Source: Cocos nucifera (lineage: Eukaryota; Streptophyta; Magnoliopsida; Arecales; Arecaceae). Taken from it: a stretch of 64,000 nt of DNA. Positions 63,244-64,000 of this stretch are shown here, one piece after another (the first letter of the stretch is position 1; each line of letters begins with the position of its first letter). A model generated the notes under the pieces. That model made no database searches, was not told the DNA's origin, and saw only the letters and a program-made list of their open reading frames with translations. The DNA lies in the NCBI GenBank assembly GCA_006176705.1, contig QRFJ01000373.1, positions 556,705-620,704 on the forward strand, written 5' to 3'. A program made the translations under genes and the position numbers.

Positions 63244-64000
63244 CTATTTATTGAACTTCATTAAGTTCAATCTTAGAGGCAACAGTTCCTTCATTAAGAA
63301 ACTTCTTTTCCAAAAAAGTTGCCCTAAGGCTGACGAACACCTTTTATTCATCAGTAGGTAGAAATAGTATTTTTTGATATTTTTTGGATATCCTATGAAT
63401 GTACACTTGTCAGACTTAGGTCCATGTTTGTCTGTAACTAATCGTTTGACATAAGCTGGGCACCCCCAAATCCTAAGGTGTAAAAATGCTGGCTTACGCC
63501 CTATCCATATCTCATATGTGGTTTTAACTACAGACTTACTTGGAATCCTATTTAATAGATAACAAGCCGATTCGAGTACATATCTCCAGAAGGATATTGG
63601 CAAGCTGGCAAATCCTATCATAGATCGAACCATGTCTAATAGAGTTCGATTCCTCCTTTTAGACACACCATTATGTTATCGTGTTCCAGGAGGGGTCCAT
63701 TGAGAGAGAATTTTGTTCTCTCCTAGATATGTGAGAAACTTACTAGAAAGGTATTCTCCTTCTCGATCAAATCGAAGAATTTTAATACTCTTTTCAGTTT
63801 ATTTTTCTACTTTACTTTGGAATCATTTAAATATTTCAAAAGAATCCGACTTATGTTTCATCAGATAGACATATCCATATCTGGATAGATCATCTGTAAA
63901 AGTGATGAAGTAGACATATCCACCATACTTATGCTCATTGGTCCACATACATCAGTATGTACTAGACCTAAGAGCTCATTGGGTCTCTCATCTTTTTCAG
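63244..64000 (-). pseudogene. Copia integrase core, partial
   Basis: Inserts the element DNA. From the right edge it reads LLGLVHTDVCGPM (first catalytic Asp), LRFDREGEYLSSKF (second Asp) and NGVSKRRNRTLLDMVRSM. In the last block the catalytic Glu of the usual VSERRNRT is Lys. The C-terminal block CPAYVKRLVTDK then GPKSDKCTFIGYP follows. Stops lie upstream of 63666. The gene continues beyond the window. Confidence 0.85.

Larger units (their letters stand above)
59004..64000 (-). mobile_element. Ty1/copia LTR retrotransposon, 3' half
   Basis: Order on the minus strand is integrase (64000-63244), reverse transcriptase (about 63118-61900), RNase H (61860-61502), a purine-rich tract (aagtgaaag) and the 3' LTR from 61488 down to about 59004. 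This is the Ty1/copia gene order. Gag and the other LTR lie beyond the right edge. Stops and lost catalytic residues show that it is inactive. It has inserted into the CACTA element. Confidence 0.85.

Noticed and set aside
1..64000. tRNA, rRNA or miRNA genes
   Set aside because: I saw no convincing tRNA or rRNA block by reading. Hairpins such as 5818-6624 are transposon-like. A covariance-model scan would be needed to exclude small RNAs.

Overview
The window is nuclear DNA of a flowering plant. Both real genes have many canonical GT-AG introns, some of 5-8 kb. The sequence between and inside them is AT-rich and packed with plant transposon families: Ty3/gypsy, Ty1/copia, PIF/Harbinger, CACTA, Mutator-like, hAT-like and RTE-type LINE. 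GC-rich first exons with AT-rich introns, and the general look of the repeats, suggest a monocot. A palm is my best guess, but that is inference and no database was consulted.

Layout. (1) 1-10,773, minus strand: the 5' part of the mismatch-repair gene MSH6, five exons giving codons 1-377. The rest of the gene lies beyond the left edge. Its 7.7 kb second intron holds a GC-rich fold-back element and two families of dispersed short repeats. Upstream of the start codon are a consensus E2F site and a telo-box. (2) 11-37 kb: intergenic mobile-element territory. A degenerate PIF/Harbinger transposon (about 12.7-25.5 kb) has transposase and Myb/SANT-like genes and a 1.28 kb internal duplication. It is interrupted by a complete 6.1 kb LTR element with a perfect 5 bp target duplication, a gag gene and a 12-unit tandem array, but no pol. 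Next come a DUF1985-like remnant (28.6-28.9 kb), a small LTR element (31.0-33.6 kb) and a Mutator-like element full of GA-rich repeats (33.9-35.3 kb). (3) 37,071-54,902, plus strand: a complete 11-exon gene for a 399-residue RCC1-repeat beta-propeller protein. Its long introns hold an RTE LINE remnant, a LINE 3' tail, an hAT-like MITE and other repeats. (4) 55-64 kb: intergenic. A CACTA (En/Spm-type) end with a transposase-like fragment is interrupted by a Ty1/copia element on the minus strand (LTR 59.0-61.5 kb, then RNase H, reverse transcriptase and integrase). The copia element runs off the right edge.

MSH6 and the RCC1-repeat gene point away from each other, 26 kb apart, with no sign of shared control. 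MSH6 works in the nucleus with MSH2 to recognise base mismatches; the exact partner of the RCC1-repeat protein is unknown. Nothing else in the window looks like a functional gene: all other coding traces carry stops, frameshifts or lost catalytic residues. No previously undescribed system could be demonstrated. The most informative structures are the nested insertions, the pol-less gypsy element with its tandem array, and the Mutator-like element built of K/E-coding repeats.
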